Positions 1-21,400 of a stretch of 62,000 nt of DNA are shown piece by piece. Position 1 is the first letter of the stretch; each line of letters begins with the position of its first letter. Below the pieces are notes generated by a model. It was not told where the DNA came from. It ran no database searches and saw only the letters and a program-made list of their open reading frames with translations. The stretch is from Branchiostoma floridae (lineage: Eukaryota > Chordata > Leptocardii > Amphioxiformes > Branchiostomatidae): contig NC_049991.1 in the NCBI RefSeq assembly GCF_000003815.2, positions 9,742,506 through 9,804,505 of the forward strand, given 5' to 3'. A program made the position numbers and the translations under genes.

Positions 1-104
1 CCTGGTATCCAGCCGTAATATAGCTCGAGAGTATCTTCTCTCCTCTTTGTCATTACAAAGAGGAGAGAAGAGACCGGTGAGCTATATTACGGCTGGATAC
101 CAGG
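1..104. repeat. Perfect foldback hairpin
   Basis: Bases 1-26 are the exact reverse complement of bases 79-104. A second inner pair of CT-rich and GA-rich arms lies between them, around CTCCTCTTTGT and its complement. The whole segment can fold on itself. It lies upstream of the first recognisable ABCC exons, in intronic DNA, and may be a small palindromic transposable element cut by the window edge. No target-site duplication can be judged because the left flank is missing. Confidence 0.8.
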
Positions 105-385
105 CTATGGGAGAATGTGTTTTGAATTATAACACGTTTCTAGTAAAGCATGCGCGTTTGACTTAATGTACTTAAAACTCTGCAGTATAGAGAACGATAC
201 ATTAAAATGATTGCAGCATCTTACGTTACAGCCAATCGAAATCAAAACAAAATAGCGATATTTCAGAACCCACCCAGTACCACCTTTTTGCTATAGAGGT
301 GAAAGTATAGATAATAAAATATGGTGCACGTGTAACATATTGGATTTAATTACGTTTTTGACGTCAGAAATCATTCTTCATAAAG

Positions 386-7385
<7,000 letters not shown>

Positions 7386-9421
7386 CGGAAGTAGTTCTAT
7401 TGAAACATATGTCCAAGTATCTTGGTCGATAAGATCGTCAGAAGCCGGCTGAGACAACGGTTTACCGGTTTCAACCTTTTATTCAAAGTCTTCATCAAAA
7501 TTGGAAATATGTCCAAGTATCTCGTAATGGCGTACGTAGTTCACTGTTTGGTCAGGTTTGAAGGAATGGCAATCCAACGATTGCTTGAATCATACGTTTC
7601 TGTGACTAAGTCTTACAAACCAGGATGAGTACATGTGTGGTTATCTAAGATGTTCATATTGATATGGTATCAGTATTTCTGACCGCTTTCGAAAATAATG
7701 TCAGATTGCATGCTCTGTTAGTCCAATTATTGATAGACTTAGTGACAGATTCATCAGTTGAAACATGTCAACAGTTTGTAGATTGCAATGTTCAAGTGAC
7801 ATCGTCTGTTCATGTACTGATTGATAATTTTGTAATCCTATAAGTTACGTTACATATAGTACAAAGAGCACATTATTACTTAACTACGACAATGACTAGG
7901 AAATGACATAAGTTAAACGTTTCTTATATATTGTTACTTGTGTGCTATTGAGCGGTTCTGAATTGATTTCATGTATATCGTAAAATGATCAGTAGCTTTA
8001 CATCTGTGGTTAACAACTGTGTAATTTAGTTTATGTCAGATTATGGTTGTATCTGATGTTATCAAACAATTGAGCAAATGATTTGAATAGAATATGACAT
8101 CTTGGTGGCTAGACTAGCGATTAGCTAATTGTACCAGTACCAGAAATAGTACCAGTAATAATGAATGAATGTAATATGTGGACAGTTTTATCACATCCTT
8201 GCACTAATGTTAAAACATTGATGCTAACAAATGAAACAGCTAAAGTACAAAATGTAGCTTTTATTTCATCATCCATCAATAAGCTTATTATTTACATCAC
8301 TTTACTATAGTACCAAAAGTAATACATGATATGGGTTCCTTCCATATTTGCAAAAATCACAAAAATTCAATCAATATTAGACTCATTTAGCTCAATGACA
8401 TGCTTCTCTATATCAGCAACACATGCAGTATAGTTTATCCAGTGCACAGCATCACAGCATTAAATCTTACCAGAATGTTAGCACATTATATCTATATTAT
8501 TACTATACAGGATAATGAAAAAGCATCACCAATGGAATTTATAGCTAACAGCATAATTCAGCCTGAAACATCATGATTATGACCCCTCCAAAGATTAAAA
8601 TGGATGTCCAAGGTCTCAACATCACATTTTTTGTCAACCTGATCACTGTTATAGGGAAAGCTGATCTTGGAACACCACAGGCACATGTGCCCATATCATT
8701 CACGAGTTAACATACATTTGTCAGAGCAATGTCTCATAAGCTTATCAACTGTATGCAATAATTCTGACTTGTTTAAAATTACAGATATATGGTCCTCATC
8801 TTACACAATGGAATGGAACGTAAAACATTGGTCAAATCAGTACCTCAAAAGAAGGCATGCTACTTTCATATCAATAGTCTTCATATATCCACTACAGCTT
8901 TGTTGAAATATATCTTTAGATGTACATAGAGTTCTTTATCACTATTTACAACATCATCCTATTGCTGGTACACCTTGGCTAGTATCAGTAAGGTACACAG
9001 CACCAGGATCAAGTCAAACTAAGTTTCTTTGTGATAAAATCAGCCAGCTGAAAGTCTAAAACGAGTTAAAATCTTTACAGCATAGAAAGAGGGCTTATCA
9101 GCCCTATGTTAAGCCTATTATCATCAACATTTTGCATGTGCTAGAGGTATCTACAACTTCATTAGACATAGCATGTATATACTCTAACACTTATTCACGT
9201 GCAAGTACTTAATCATGCATAAACTCACAAAATTAGTACTCAGGCTAACTCCATTATTCACCTATCCCTTAAATCTTCCAAACTCAATGTATTCTAAACA
9301 AATACAGAAGTTGTCTTTCAGCATAAAATCCCTATCTTTATCCCTGGTATATACAAAAGGCTAAAATGTTGTGGTCAGAATGTTACAGGATATGTATTTC
9401 CCTTATCTAAATGTATTTCCC
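7386..9421. other. Intergenic 3'-3' region between ABCC and VWA3A
   Basis: About 2 kb of AT-rich sequence between the convergent stop codons at 7385 and 9422. It presumably holds both 3' untranslated regions. No long reading frame, RNA gene or repeat array is visible. Confidence 0.7.
8260..8265 (-). terminator. Possible VWA3A poly(A) signal
   Basis: TTTATT on the plus strand is AATAAA on the minus strand. It is the first such hexamer I found downstream of the VWA3A stop, about 1.16 kb away. No transcript evidence is available here. Confidence 0.3.
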
Positions 9422-12400
9422 TTATCTAAAAGCAGGAGAGGCAGATAGTGGTCTTGTAGATGTCCCGTTTGGTACTTTCCCAGCATCCAACAGTTCAGGG
9501 GAAGTCTTGGAGTACTGTTTCTGGTGGGGTTTCGATGTTTGAGAATGCAGGGACCTGATGTATAGAATACAGTTGTTAGCATTTACTAACAGGTAAACAT
9601 CCACAATAGAGTTGATGGATAAAATTTCTTTCCAAAATTAAGCTAATAGCAAATTATTTTCTTCCAGATTCTTTGTTGTACTTCACTTGTATAAATTCCT
9701 TATGCAAATTATCATTTTGTTTTTACACACCCTACAGGTGACTTGGTTATAAAAGGAAATTCATGCAAGACTTCATAGTGAGGAAATCTGATCCAAGTAA
9801 TTTTCCAACCAATATCCACCTATTGCAACAAGAATCAATACATTCTGAAGCAGCGGGTAACTAGTTACCCAAAGTTTTGGCTCATTTTGATTGTGTGCTG
9901 GAAATTATAATTCAAACCTGCTTCAGAATGACTTCTACCAAGTGAACACAGATGAACTTTCAAGCAAGATCAAGTATTAAGAGGATATAAGCAGGGGATA
10001 CAATGAAGAAGCAGATGACCCCAAAACTGACCTCCATTGTCTGGACTCTGTCAGGTACTGTCTGGCCTTCATGATCTCAGCTCCCAGTCGTCGCAGGTCA
10101 TCACCCTCAAACGGGGGGATGTTGGGATCCTGTGGAAAACGAACATATGGTTGTCAAAGATTGCCAGCTTTTGCCATTGGTGAATTTTTTATTTGCACCA
10201 GGAACAAAAGAGCAGGAAGAACTCAGTCCACGCATCAGTTTCGCTCCATAAGATGATTCTACACTGTTACATGTATTTCAAGTTCCTGCAACACAAACGT
10301 TTAGACAAATCCAGTTTCTTGCTGATCAAAATTAAAACTTTTAGCAGGAAAGTACAAGATGGGTCTTTATTGTGCAAGTCTGAACTATAACAAGTATGAC
10401 AAGCTTTAAACAGTTAACACTGTTGACTCACATCTTCATCCTGGAACTCACTGGTCAGGAGGCGGTGGGCAAACATGTGTCCATCATAATCGCCATGGCA
10501 ACGGTGGTACCGCCCACCTGTCTCTGATGCCAGCTGCTTCAGGAAGGAGTTGGCAGTGCTGAAATAAAAAATCAAAAGTTTTTGCTACATACTAACATAG
10601 TTCTGTTATCCTATGAATAGTTTGAAGCATAACATTCCAAATCTATTCAAGAAACAAAGAAACCAACTGCCATATACAACCATGCACACATGCTAGAAAC
10701 ATGAAACTTTAGAATCTTTACCAAATCAAGATTCTTGAGCACAAATAAATGTAATCAAGGCAGGAGAATTATCATGATGAGCCCCAAAATTACAGTTTAA
10801 AGACCAGGTTCAGGGGGCAGTCGTCACAAATTGCATCTGTAATGCAATGTGAGTTTACCAAAATAAAAACTGCTGATAAACAGCGCCTTTGCTTTAATCT
10901 GGTATAGTAGCCAATTTTGTGTCTAAAAGCTCCATTTGTAATTGCTGTACCTGTCATCACAGTTGAAGGAGATGGTGTTGACATGCACCCCCCTCCCCTC
11001 GTTCATCTTAGCCACCTCCTTCAGCACCATGGAGGCGCTCTGGTCAGGCTTCCCATCAGTCAACAGGTACACACCATCTACTGCTGAGTCCTGGAACGCT
11101 TCCTGTGGGGAGGGGGGCACAGGTTGAGTCCAACAAACAAATATGACACTTCAGTACATTTTCTAGTTTAATATTATAATAACATCAACTAATTTGCCAT
11201 AATACATGAATTTAATCTTTTCAATCTTGAGGAGGCTTCTATAACAATGTATTTTTTATGTGGTAGTATTATGGCACTCAGTGGAATTATGAGAGTTGAT
11301 GTTACTGTGACCACCTTCACACTATTTGACCAATGTGGCCACTTTCTTGTGGTACCTGAGATATTTTCACCATCTGGTCTACATTGAGCACCTGTCCACA
11401 TAGATCAGATTTATTGGTCTCATCAGTGGTCTTCTTGACCAATATTGACTATCCATTGTTTACACCACAACACCCATTCACACTTCAAGAAATGCAATCA
11501 CATGTGGTAAAGAAAACTTGACTGTCCACACATGCAAACAAATCTTGAAGTTTTAAGAGAAGTGTAAGAAGTGGGAAACAAACCTCCAGAGCTCCCAGTG
11601 TGTTGGTGTTTCCCTCTGCGACAAACGTGGCCTGCCACTGTACGGCATCGTGGCAGAACTCATCTGTCGGCTCCACCAGCTGAACCTGCCATGTGTCCAC
11701 ATCACTGGAGAACCTGATCAAGTTGAACCTGAAGGGAATATACAGGAGGATTAGCTGCTGTTTTTCAAATGAGAATGCAACAAACTACATTGACATACAC
11801 AAGAAGGACACAGGCTTTGAAGTTGACAGCATACAATGTATACCAAGCTACAAGCAACAGAGACACATGGGCAACCATCTTGAATGAAGAACGGAGAAAC
11901 ATGACTTAGGCAAGTCAAATAAGAAAATCTTGTTAAAGAAATAGCCTATGTTGACCAATCAGCACCAAGGACAAAACTAGTGAAAAATCAGCACCAAGGA
12001 CAACCCTAATGACCAATTAGCACGAAGGACATCACTGATGACCAATCAGTACCAAGAATAACACTTGTGACCAATCAGCACCAAGGACAACACTAGTGAC
12101 CAATCAGTACCAAGGACAGTACTTGTGGTTCCCTTTACAAGCCATCATACACTAAGAAAGCTAAGAGTTCCAGTGAAAGAGGAGGCCTTTTGATGACCAA
12201 TGAGCATCAAGAAATTGATCAGCCCCAAGGTCAATACAGTATTAACATGTGTCTAGTGACCAGACATCATTATCAGTACAAAGACTCTGGTGAATAAAAC
12301 TGTAGCAAGTTTTTCTGACACAAAACTATAATCCCAGCTATAAGAAATATCAGAACAGCAGCTTAAGTATTCCTTACTTCTCAGTGTTGAGACAGAGTTG

Positions 12401-12484
12401 GTCCCACACCAGTGATGCCAGCTCCTTCTTCAGCTCTGGCAGATGTGGTCCCATAGAGCCTGAAGTGTCCACCAGGATAGCAAC
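9422..12484 (-). CDS. VWA3A: VWA3A exons 28-33: third vWA domain with intact MIDAS, C-terminus
   Basis: Exons 12378-12484, 11584-11728, 10951-11102, 10432-10558, 10032-10129 and 9422-9554 encode residues 979-1231. The domain opens VAILVDTSGSMG with a full DxSxS metal site (Asp984, Ser986, Ser988). A threonine-bearing loop follows (EGNTNTLGALE), then GVYLLTDGKPDQS with the conserved aspartate. SETGGRYHRCHGD closes the domain. Exon 32 carries the VWA3A-specific tail DPNIPPFEGDDLRRLGAE, and exon 33 ends in SASPAFR and TAA. This is the only one of the three vWA domains with a complete metal-ion-dependent adhesion site. Confidence 0.95.
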
Positions 12485-15400
12485 CTGGAGAGTCAGAAAT
12501 ATCAAACTGTTATCATCACTGATGAGACGGTTTCGACAATTGATCACACTTTGAGTCCAGTTGCTGGTTAGCAAAACAAACTTTATTGAGTTATCTTGTG
12601 TATGATAATTGTGAACTAGGAGCGGATGTGATAAATCTCTACAATTCCAGCTAACAACGCGGTAATACAGTCCTCCTATCGAGCGGTCGGGCTATTGGAA
12701 TAAGGGACGGTACGTTTTTGACCTCGATGTGTTCGAATGCGTGGTCATCGGAGCCTTTTCAGGAATATTATGAACATTTGAGTCTCTCGGTTATGCATTC
12801 CTGTGGTTATTACTGATGTTGCATTTACTGTATCTCCATAGATTCCCTGTTTTTGACAAAACGAATTAAGGTAACTGAACGAATAAAGGTTAACTAGCGT
12901 TATATGTATACACTGTATCAAAAATGTTTATAATAATTTTAGGTAAAGTGTGTTCTTCATGTAACAGTAATTGTTATATACAGAAATCATTCTGTACTTT
13001 GAAAGGGTGGCGTATGTGTAGCACTACGATCTCTAAACAATGCATATTATTACTAGTAAGGAACAAAAAGAATCCTACCTTCTTCTCTGTAATAACACCA
13101 AAGACTCTTCTGCTGCCTGAAATGGACACAAAAGGATGTTATGCTGGCAGCCTGAATCAAAACTACAAACTTTAAGATGGTACACTGCATGTTGATAAGA
13201 TCTTCATACATTCATTTCAGTGCACATTTGTTGAGAGTATTTAAGAGGTATTCACTTATCAGTAAAACTATATAATAGCATGATAAAGTTACCTCTTGAT
13301 TGAGATGTTTTTCTGGACATGACAGGCACATATTCTGCAGTATTTAGAGGGGCAGAGCATACTACTGAAGATGGCCTACATATACTGTAGTACACACTTT
13401 CAACACTACTAGGGACTCTCCTGTGCAGCCTCGTTTTAGTGTATGACCCCGGTTGACCCCAGAAAATCCAAGATGGCCGCTACAACTAGAAATGGCTCTA
13501 TTGATAACTTCTATTCTAACTGTATAGTATAATTTATTGTTTATAACGAGCCATTCCTGCCTCACCTGACAGTAGCCACTGCAGTCTGCTGACATATCTC
13601 TTCAGCAGCCGCTCCACCTGCGTCTCGTACTCCTCCAGCTCGTGTGGCAGCAGCTGCAGGTGCTTCACCACACCCTGGGTGGAAACATACATCAACAATG
13701 TCAACACACCATCATCAAAATCTGTGTACCTCACCAAAGATATGTAAACATACATGAACAATATCAGCACATCATCATCAAAATCTGTGTACCTCACTAC
13801 ACAGCACAGCATCATCAAAATCTGTGTACATGCATGTATCTAAAAACAATGCATGTATCTATATACACTATATTTGCCATGATTACTTATATGATTTTAA
13901 ACCAATCAACAATCATGCAACTATAATAGTACACCTTTTGTAGCTTACAAAAAAGGACACAGAAAACAGAAATGCAGTCTTGATTTTAAATCTGATCCTT
14001 GCTGCCATGTGAACAATATTAAAACATGAACATTACCAATTCTTTTAGCTTACCTTGATTTCAACACTGGGGAAAATGGAGCAGTACCTGGGGAGAGACA
14101 GGAAACAAATACATTCACTTTTACCTCATGTCTGTTACATAACCACTGGTTTCTAATTTATGCTGTAGCTAATCAAATCTCACAAAATTCAAGAAAAAAA
14201 TGATAACCACAACAAAGAAATGAATGAGGAGTTAAAAACCATCTTGAATAAAACACTAACTTTGCAGCCACTCTCCTGTGCAGAGTTCCCACTTTCCTCT
14301 TATCATGAGTGCAGTCTGGCCCAGCACACAGTTTGTGTAGATCTAACCCCAGCTTCAGCAGACTGTACTTCTTCAGCCACTGATAAAAACAGAACACATG
14401 ACAAGTTAGGACAACCTTCTTTCAAACAGTACAGATCATGTTAACTTTACCAATCATCCATTTATACAAATATATGGTCTTAATCTATGTGACTTTCTAA
14501 GGAGGTTATCTCTATTGCATTGATTCTGTATTGCATGATTCTATTGTTGTTGTGTACAGGCAGCCTTGTTTGTTTATGTTGTTGTTTACCTGTTTGGTAG
14601 TTATGATCTCCTCTGTGTCGGGTATGATTGGTTGCCGGATGTGTTTCCTCACACTCCTTTCCTTGGGATATTGGCGGAAAACAACACCTGGGGTACAGGA
14701 GAAATGAATAAGGTCAACAAATCTGAATTACAGTATGCTGGAAATAGTACGTCAGAATTTTTCCTAAAGTGATTTTTGGAACAGACTGCCCCTATGGTTA
14801 CTAGCCATGGGTGTATGAGTGACTTTTTAAGGTTTTATTCAAGGTGCTAAAGCCAATAGATATTGCCTTAAAGTTAAATTCTTTGTTGCATTTATTAATT
14901 ATATGTTTTTGTTTTGTGAGTGCTATCAATTTTGTTACTATTGACAGCCTAAACAAAGGCAGAATAAAAATGTAAGGCCATAGATATTTGCATGACCTTG
15001 TACATGTATCATAATTGACGGGATGCACACTAAGACTAAGAACTCTAAAGGTGCTTACCAACATCATTGCCCACTTCTGTGTAGAAGACTTGTGTTGCAG
15101 GTCTGCCTGACTTCCTGCTGGGAGGGACCTTCTCACCCAGACAGCCAGAATGGGAGGAGGAAACTATGGCAAGGAAGGACATCAAAATCTTAGACACAAT
15201 GTGTCCATCAATACATGTATATAATCTAGCAGTTATGACTAGTCTTTAATTAGCTCATTTTCATTCCAGGACCTTCATTTGTTTATTTCTATGTTTGAGA
15301 AGAACCACATCTTGAGTTGAGCATATTTAAGAACCCTTTTTTATTGAAAAAAAAAGTAGAGGAACATCCCAATGTGATTGAAGTTTTCACTCTGGCTAGA

Positions 15401-18400
15401 TGCAGCTTGTTCTTATGTATACTACTGGCCTGGTGTGTTATGCCTAAAGGTGTTACACAGTGGTTTTAGTTGTTTTGTGAGACAAACAAATTAATTTGAC
15501 AGTGCAACAACAAAAAACAACAACAACATATAACAACACACATAATATGCATATACTAGAAAACATAAACAGGGCAAAACACATTTAAGCATAAAAACTC
15601 TTTTCTTTGACTAAAGAAATAACCCACATAACCCACCTCCTGGAATAGTTGCCTTGGCACTCTGGGGTCGCCATGGTTTCTGTTTGTCTGAGTCTGTGTC
15701 TTTGTTTTCCAGGAGTTGCTAGGAGAGGTAAATGGCAAAACAAAGTTAAGTCAATAGTGCCACTGGTTACAAGACCATTACTAATAGATTGGCATGGACT
15801 TGTCTGTAACGTTAAAATGGATTATGAAGAGTGTTTGAGCCAGAAAATATAAATGCACACTCAAGATGTTTACTCAAGATTGACATCATCATTTGTTGAT
15901 GTCACTGCCAACAGCATCTTACCTTTCTGGCCAAGAAGAGCTGTGTAGGTTTGGGTGGAATAAGAGCCTTTTTCTCAGCAGACTTGGGTCTTTTGCGCAG
16001 CATTTTCCTGTCCTGCTGACCATTCTCAATAGCCAGGGCCTGAGTGAAAAAAAGGTATCTATATAAAGTATCTAAATGTATGATGAAAGTTTAAGTTTAG
16101 ATATGCACTCGGAAAGAGGCAAAAAAATTTTCCAAGTGACTTGAAAGTATAACTCTTTTCATCATTTTCTTTTCTTTAAAAAAGAGTATCCTGAGTTTTC
16201 CCTTATAGCTAATTGAAACATACATAGCACCATATATACCAGAGAGGCAGAGGAAACAACATAGTCCATGTACAAACCTGCTGGTACTTGAGCGCTCTTC
16301 TTTCTTCTGCTCTTCTCTTGACTGAATCCACCAGCATTGCACACTGGTAGGGAAAATAGAACAGGACATAAATATATTGTATCTCCTACTATGTGTATAA
16401 ATTCATCATGATTGTATAACGGTGCACACCCCAGTTCTTCCGCGACAGGGGTCCGAGGTAGTGCACAACAAAAAAGTGACAAAAGGCTTCCGAGGGTCTA
16501 TGTTTGAGTTGAAATTTCTCATTATTTCCTGCGAAATGACATTAAACGGTTACATGGCTGAAAAGCGTAGGAAATGGTGTGTTTTTGGTGCAAATTGTGT
16601 TTTGGTCCGCGCCTAACTTCCGGGATATTCCTACGCCTGAATGTAAACAGGCCGGTGACCTAGATTGACCGCTGAAGCGCTGTGTTAAGCCATTTAGTTG
16701 CAATGCCGCACGTCTTGGATGATTAAAAAAACTGTAGTACTAGAATTTTCTTCATAATTGGCTGGATTACTCTTTAGACTTTCCTCTTTCTGGCAGTATC
16801 AGTCGTGCTTGCCGGAAAAATCTGCTTCATCTGTTTTATCCAATGCGAAAATGCCCGATTTTGTGCATCATTTTTGACATGAAATTAATGGTTTTTCCCT
16901 ATAATTTTTCAAAATTAAAGCAGTTGAAGGATGTTGTTCAACTAAGTTGGTCTTGTAGCTGAAGGAATATCCTCTCCATAACCAGTTATTTTGCTTCAGG
17001 ATAATTCCCTGGAAGAGATGGTCGCTAGACTTGAGGGTGTGCCGCCTCCATTTGAAACCCCAAATAAACTGGGGTGTGCCCCCATAATGCTAGTATGCAC
17101 TGTTTTTGCAATGTTAAGGAATGTTAATGCAATGGTGATGATTATAAATAATAAGTTTTTATGTATTTTTCATTTACACATTTCTCTCTTACCTTCTGTG
17201 AATAGTTGACAGCCCGATCTCTCTCGTTCAGTACAGCAGTGATGTCATCAGACTCGATGATTCCTACAGAAAGAGTAGCACAACAGAATGTTATACATGA
17301 TAAATCTTCTTAAACAAGAAAGCTTTTGAAAAAAATATATTTTGGTAAGAAGCCTGTGATTTTGTTGAAAAACAAAACCACATGAAAAGGGAGTGGATAA
17401 ACATCAAAGTCATCCAATTGGTCCATTTTCTATTAAAAGACATTACATGGGATTTGTTGTACAAAGAAAAAAAAACACTTTGAAATTCTTAGAAGTGGGA
17501 ATTGAACCCATGCCTGCATAACTAGACTGCAACCTGAACGAAGCAACTTCAATCGCTCGGCCAATTCTGATTCGGTTTATTTATTTTATTTTATTCGCAT
17601 TCATTTTTTGAGCATGGGACAAGAAGCTCACAATGAGCTTATGGAAATCTTCTGCTCTGTATATTACAATACATACAATGACAATCAAAAGTAACAAATT
17701 GAGATTATAACGAAACGTATAACTTAAGATGACATGAACATAAACTCATTTCGCAAAGTCATTTCGCAACATAAGAATAACAAGAATACTGACAACAAAA
17801 ACGGGCTAGAGCGCATACAAGGCTGGCAATTTCAAAGAAGATTAAGTAAATCTTCCGGTCATTTTGATAAAATTGACACATTTGGTTTCATATTAAACAA
17901 TGGTGTTTGGAAGGGCCTTCAAAAGGGCTACGTTGACTTGATCTACCAAACCATGTATCCAACCAAGGCCTCCATTGGCACATAGCAAAAACATGGCAGA
18001 GCAATGGATGACTTGTTAAGAAATCTGAGTAACTAAATTATAAAAAACACCTTTAAGCTAAATTTGAAACATGTAGAAAAACTCCTGACCTGATTCGTTG
18101 AACCAGTGGAACCGCCCGCGCCCCGTGTGCGCCATGTTCTTCAGGGTCTCGGCGGTTTTGTCGACGTTAGCATAGCGGCCAGGCACGGCGCCTGAGGTGA
18201 TGTTGTCATCGGCACTGAACAGGATACAGTGCAGCTTCAGGTCATTTCCACCACACGTCTCAGCAATGTAGGAACAGATAACATCCTGGAGAAGGTGATA
18301 AAAACTGTCAGGTGAGTTTGAAATGTAGTACAACATGTAACTGCAACAGATTTCAAAATAATGCAAAGAGGCCTCACGAAAATAGCATGTAACATGCATT

Positions 18401-21400
18401 GGCATAATACCGGTAGTAAGACTTATACCGGTAGATTAAAAATACTGGAACTTAAAGAGATCTACACATGCAACAATAGTTATTTCTGAGCTGTGCACAC
18501 TTCAGACATCTAGGTGTCCAATACACCATTTACAAAGCATCGATAACAATGCATTCGAAGACAACAAGGCCAAAAGTTTTCAGTATATTTTTTTTCAAAT
18601 TTCGGGGTAGGCAGCTCATCGTGGGACGAACACACTGTCACATTCATTGCCAAATTTATATAGATCATAATTACACATGCTCACGGCACAAGACGAACAT
18701 GATTCAACAACAATCTTGAATTTCTGTTGGTGACCTACAACTCATGTAAAAGTGTGAAGAACCGTTGCATAATAGCCCGGATCTACGACTGAATGGGCAA
18801 AATTGAACGTACGCAGCCATTTTCCCGCCATTTTTATATCTACGCTAGCAGTGAAGTGTTACGTCATAGCGGTTGTGACGGACAGAAGTTAAATGAAAAT
18901 TCTTGACAGTATACGTCCGTTTTCTCATGGCATTTTGTATGCTCATGCAGGTTTATGTTTTATGCATTTACTGACAGAAAAGGAAGGAACATCAGAGGAT
19001 GTATAAATGTACATAGCGGCAGTTAATTGTGCCGTGTTTCTTCCTACCGGTATTTTGTACCCCCTCCCAACTACGCGCCCGTTCGCCGTGTAATTCCGCG
19101 GCGTGTTACAATTACAATATTACGCTTTTAGCAGGACAAGAGTGGCAGAAAAGTTACACAGAAGAAGTGGCAAGGGTAACCTATAACAGCAACATGCAAC
19201 TGGAGAAAATGATGCGTTGACAATTTGTCAAATCAGTATGGCTAGAGAAATCGTCGTGAACGTACCGGTATTATGATAATAGATGTTACAAGTGTTAACA
19301 ATCAGCACCAAGGACAGCACTTTTGAGCAAGCAATCACCATAAATAAGAGTTTATATGTCTTTTGATGACCTATCAGCACCAAGGATAAGGCAACTGATG
19401 ACCAATCAGCACCAAGGATAAGGCAATTGATGACCAATCAGCATCAAGGATGAGGCAATTGGTAGCCAATCAGCAACAAGGTCATAACATGTGTCCAGCA
19501 AAGAACAGGACTAGTGAAACATTGGTGAAAAGACAAATTAATTAAACAGTTGAAAATGATTAAAAAGTGATCAAACTATTACAATTTTCACAATAATGTG
19601 AAGGATCTAATGAGTGGCACTGCCGCAGTCAGATAATTTTTTCTCAATTCATAAAGATTTTCACAATAATCAGGCACTGACCTCCTCCTGGTCGGGCACC
19701 CCGCTGGTGAACAGGTACACGCCCTGCGCCGCGGTGTGGAACTTCTCATCAAGGTCGTTCTCCACAGCGTACTTGTACCCTTCCAGGAAGTTCCTACTCC
19801 CCCCGCACTCCAGGTTCAGAACCCAACTAAGGACACAGAAGAAGAATTAGTGAGTCACAGGCAGTGTTGTACTGCCAGCCTAAAAGTCTCCTAGACTGAA
19901 TAGAAATTCTGTGCGACGATCCTAGGGGGTCCGGGGGTATGCTGAATGGGAAAATTTTGATCCTCTGAACGGCTATTTCCTTTATTTTGACGGGCAAATT
20001 TTGCTGGGAGACTTAGCTTGGTTCAATTCATATCTTTACATGCCGATTTTTGTCTGTCACTAAATACGGAATGGGCAAAATTTTCATCCGTCCCCTGCAG
20101 CAAAATTTTGTCAAAGGACGGTAGAATGGACGCTGGCTAGAACCCTAGTCATGGGTATCAATGACGATTAGTCTTGGAATCCAAAAGTAAAGTTAACGAA
20201 TTTCAAACTACATGACACTATGTGATAATGTGCAATAACTTAAGTGGTCTAAGAATGAAATTCTAAATCAAACCTTTCTTGAACTCACCTCCATGCATTC
20301 TGCAGGTTTTCAGGTGTTGGTGGCTGCAGGGATTTTTTCCACGACTTCATCACACTTCCAAATCTGTAAGATGATGGATAAACTATCTTTGATATCCTTT
20401 TGATATATGACTATAGAAGTCTAAGCTAGCCAAAATTGGAATCATGCAAGTAACTAACCAAGCCCCAAACTGTAGAGTTTTATGATTGGCAGGAAAATTA
20501 TTGATTTCAAAATGTGCATTTTCAGTGAGTTAACAAGTATGTAGGCACTTATATAACGAAAACAAAATGGTTTCCTTACGCCACGATGTTGAAGTAAGCC
20601 TTATTGCCCATCTGCTCCTCCAGTAATAGTCTGAGAGAGTGTTGGATGTGGATCAGGTAGTTGGCGTTCATGACGGACAGGTCCACCAGGATGACCACAC
20701 GGTTCTCGCACACCGTTCCCCAGATCCTGCGGCTCCCGCTCGACAGCCAGTCCACGCGCTTCTCGTACGTCTTGACGATGGCGCCCAGCCGCTTCTGGTA
20801 GTCGTACAGCATGGTGGGGTCCACGTGCACGTTCTTTACTGTCCCATCATGCCACTGGAACTGGGCCATGGATTTCTGGGATACAAAATGGCGTCAATGT
20901 TTCAATGATGAATCAGTCTACTTCAGACCTCATGTTCATCTACATGTAACTGCCTTTATCTGCTAAACACACATGTCAAATAGACGGCTTGAAATTCATA
21001 AAATCCATCCACAGTTTCCCTCACTGTTTCACAGATGAAAGAACAAATGTCAGCATATTTCTTATTCTTATTTTTATGGCGATTTAATTTTGTGGCAAGA
21101 GGGTTTTGCTGCATTTTAAAAGTTTGCAGTTGAAAAAAAATTTGCCTTGTTATGACAAAGAAAACACACTGTAAAAATGCTAACATTTACAAGATTTGCA
21201 GTGAACATTTGTGTTCTGATATGAATTATGATATAACAATACATGTACTTTTACATACCTCATGAACTTGTGATGTGACGACCTTCTTGATAACTGGGAT
21301 GAACTCCTCGATGGGTGAGAATGCGTTAGATGACAAGACCTGGTACAAGTTCAGCTTTTTCCCTGGTGAAGACAAAACATTCAACATTTGTTACTCACGA

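Noticed and set aside
17491-17570. Functional tRNA gene
   Set aside because: Box motifs are present but the acceptor and anticodon stems do not pair well, and it lies in a repeat-rich intron.
20639-20908. An 89-codon plus-strand frame in VWA3A
   Set aside because: It is the antisense of exon 14, whose minus-strand product fits the vWA fold and splices in phase.
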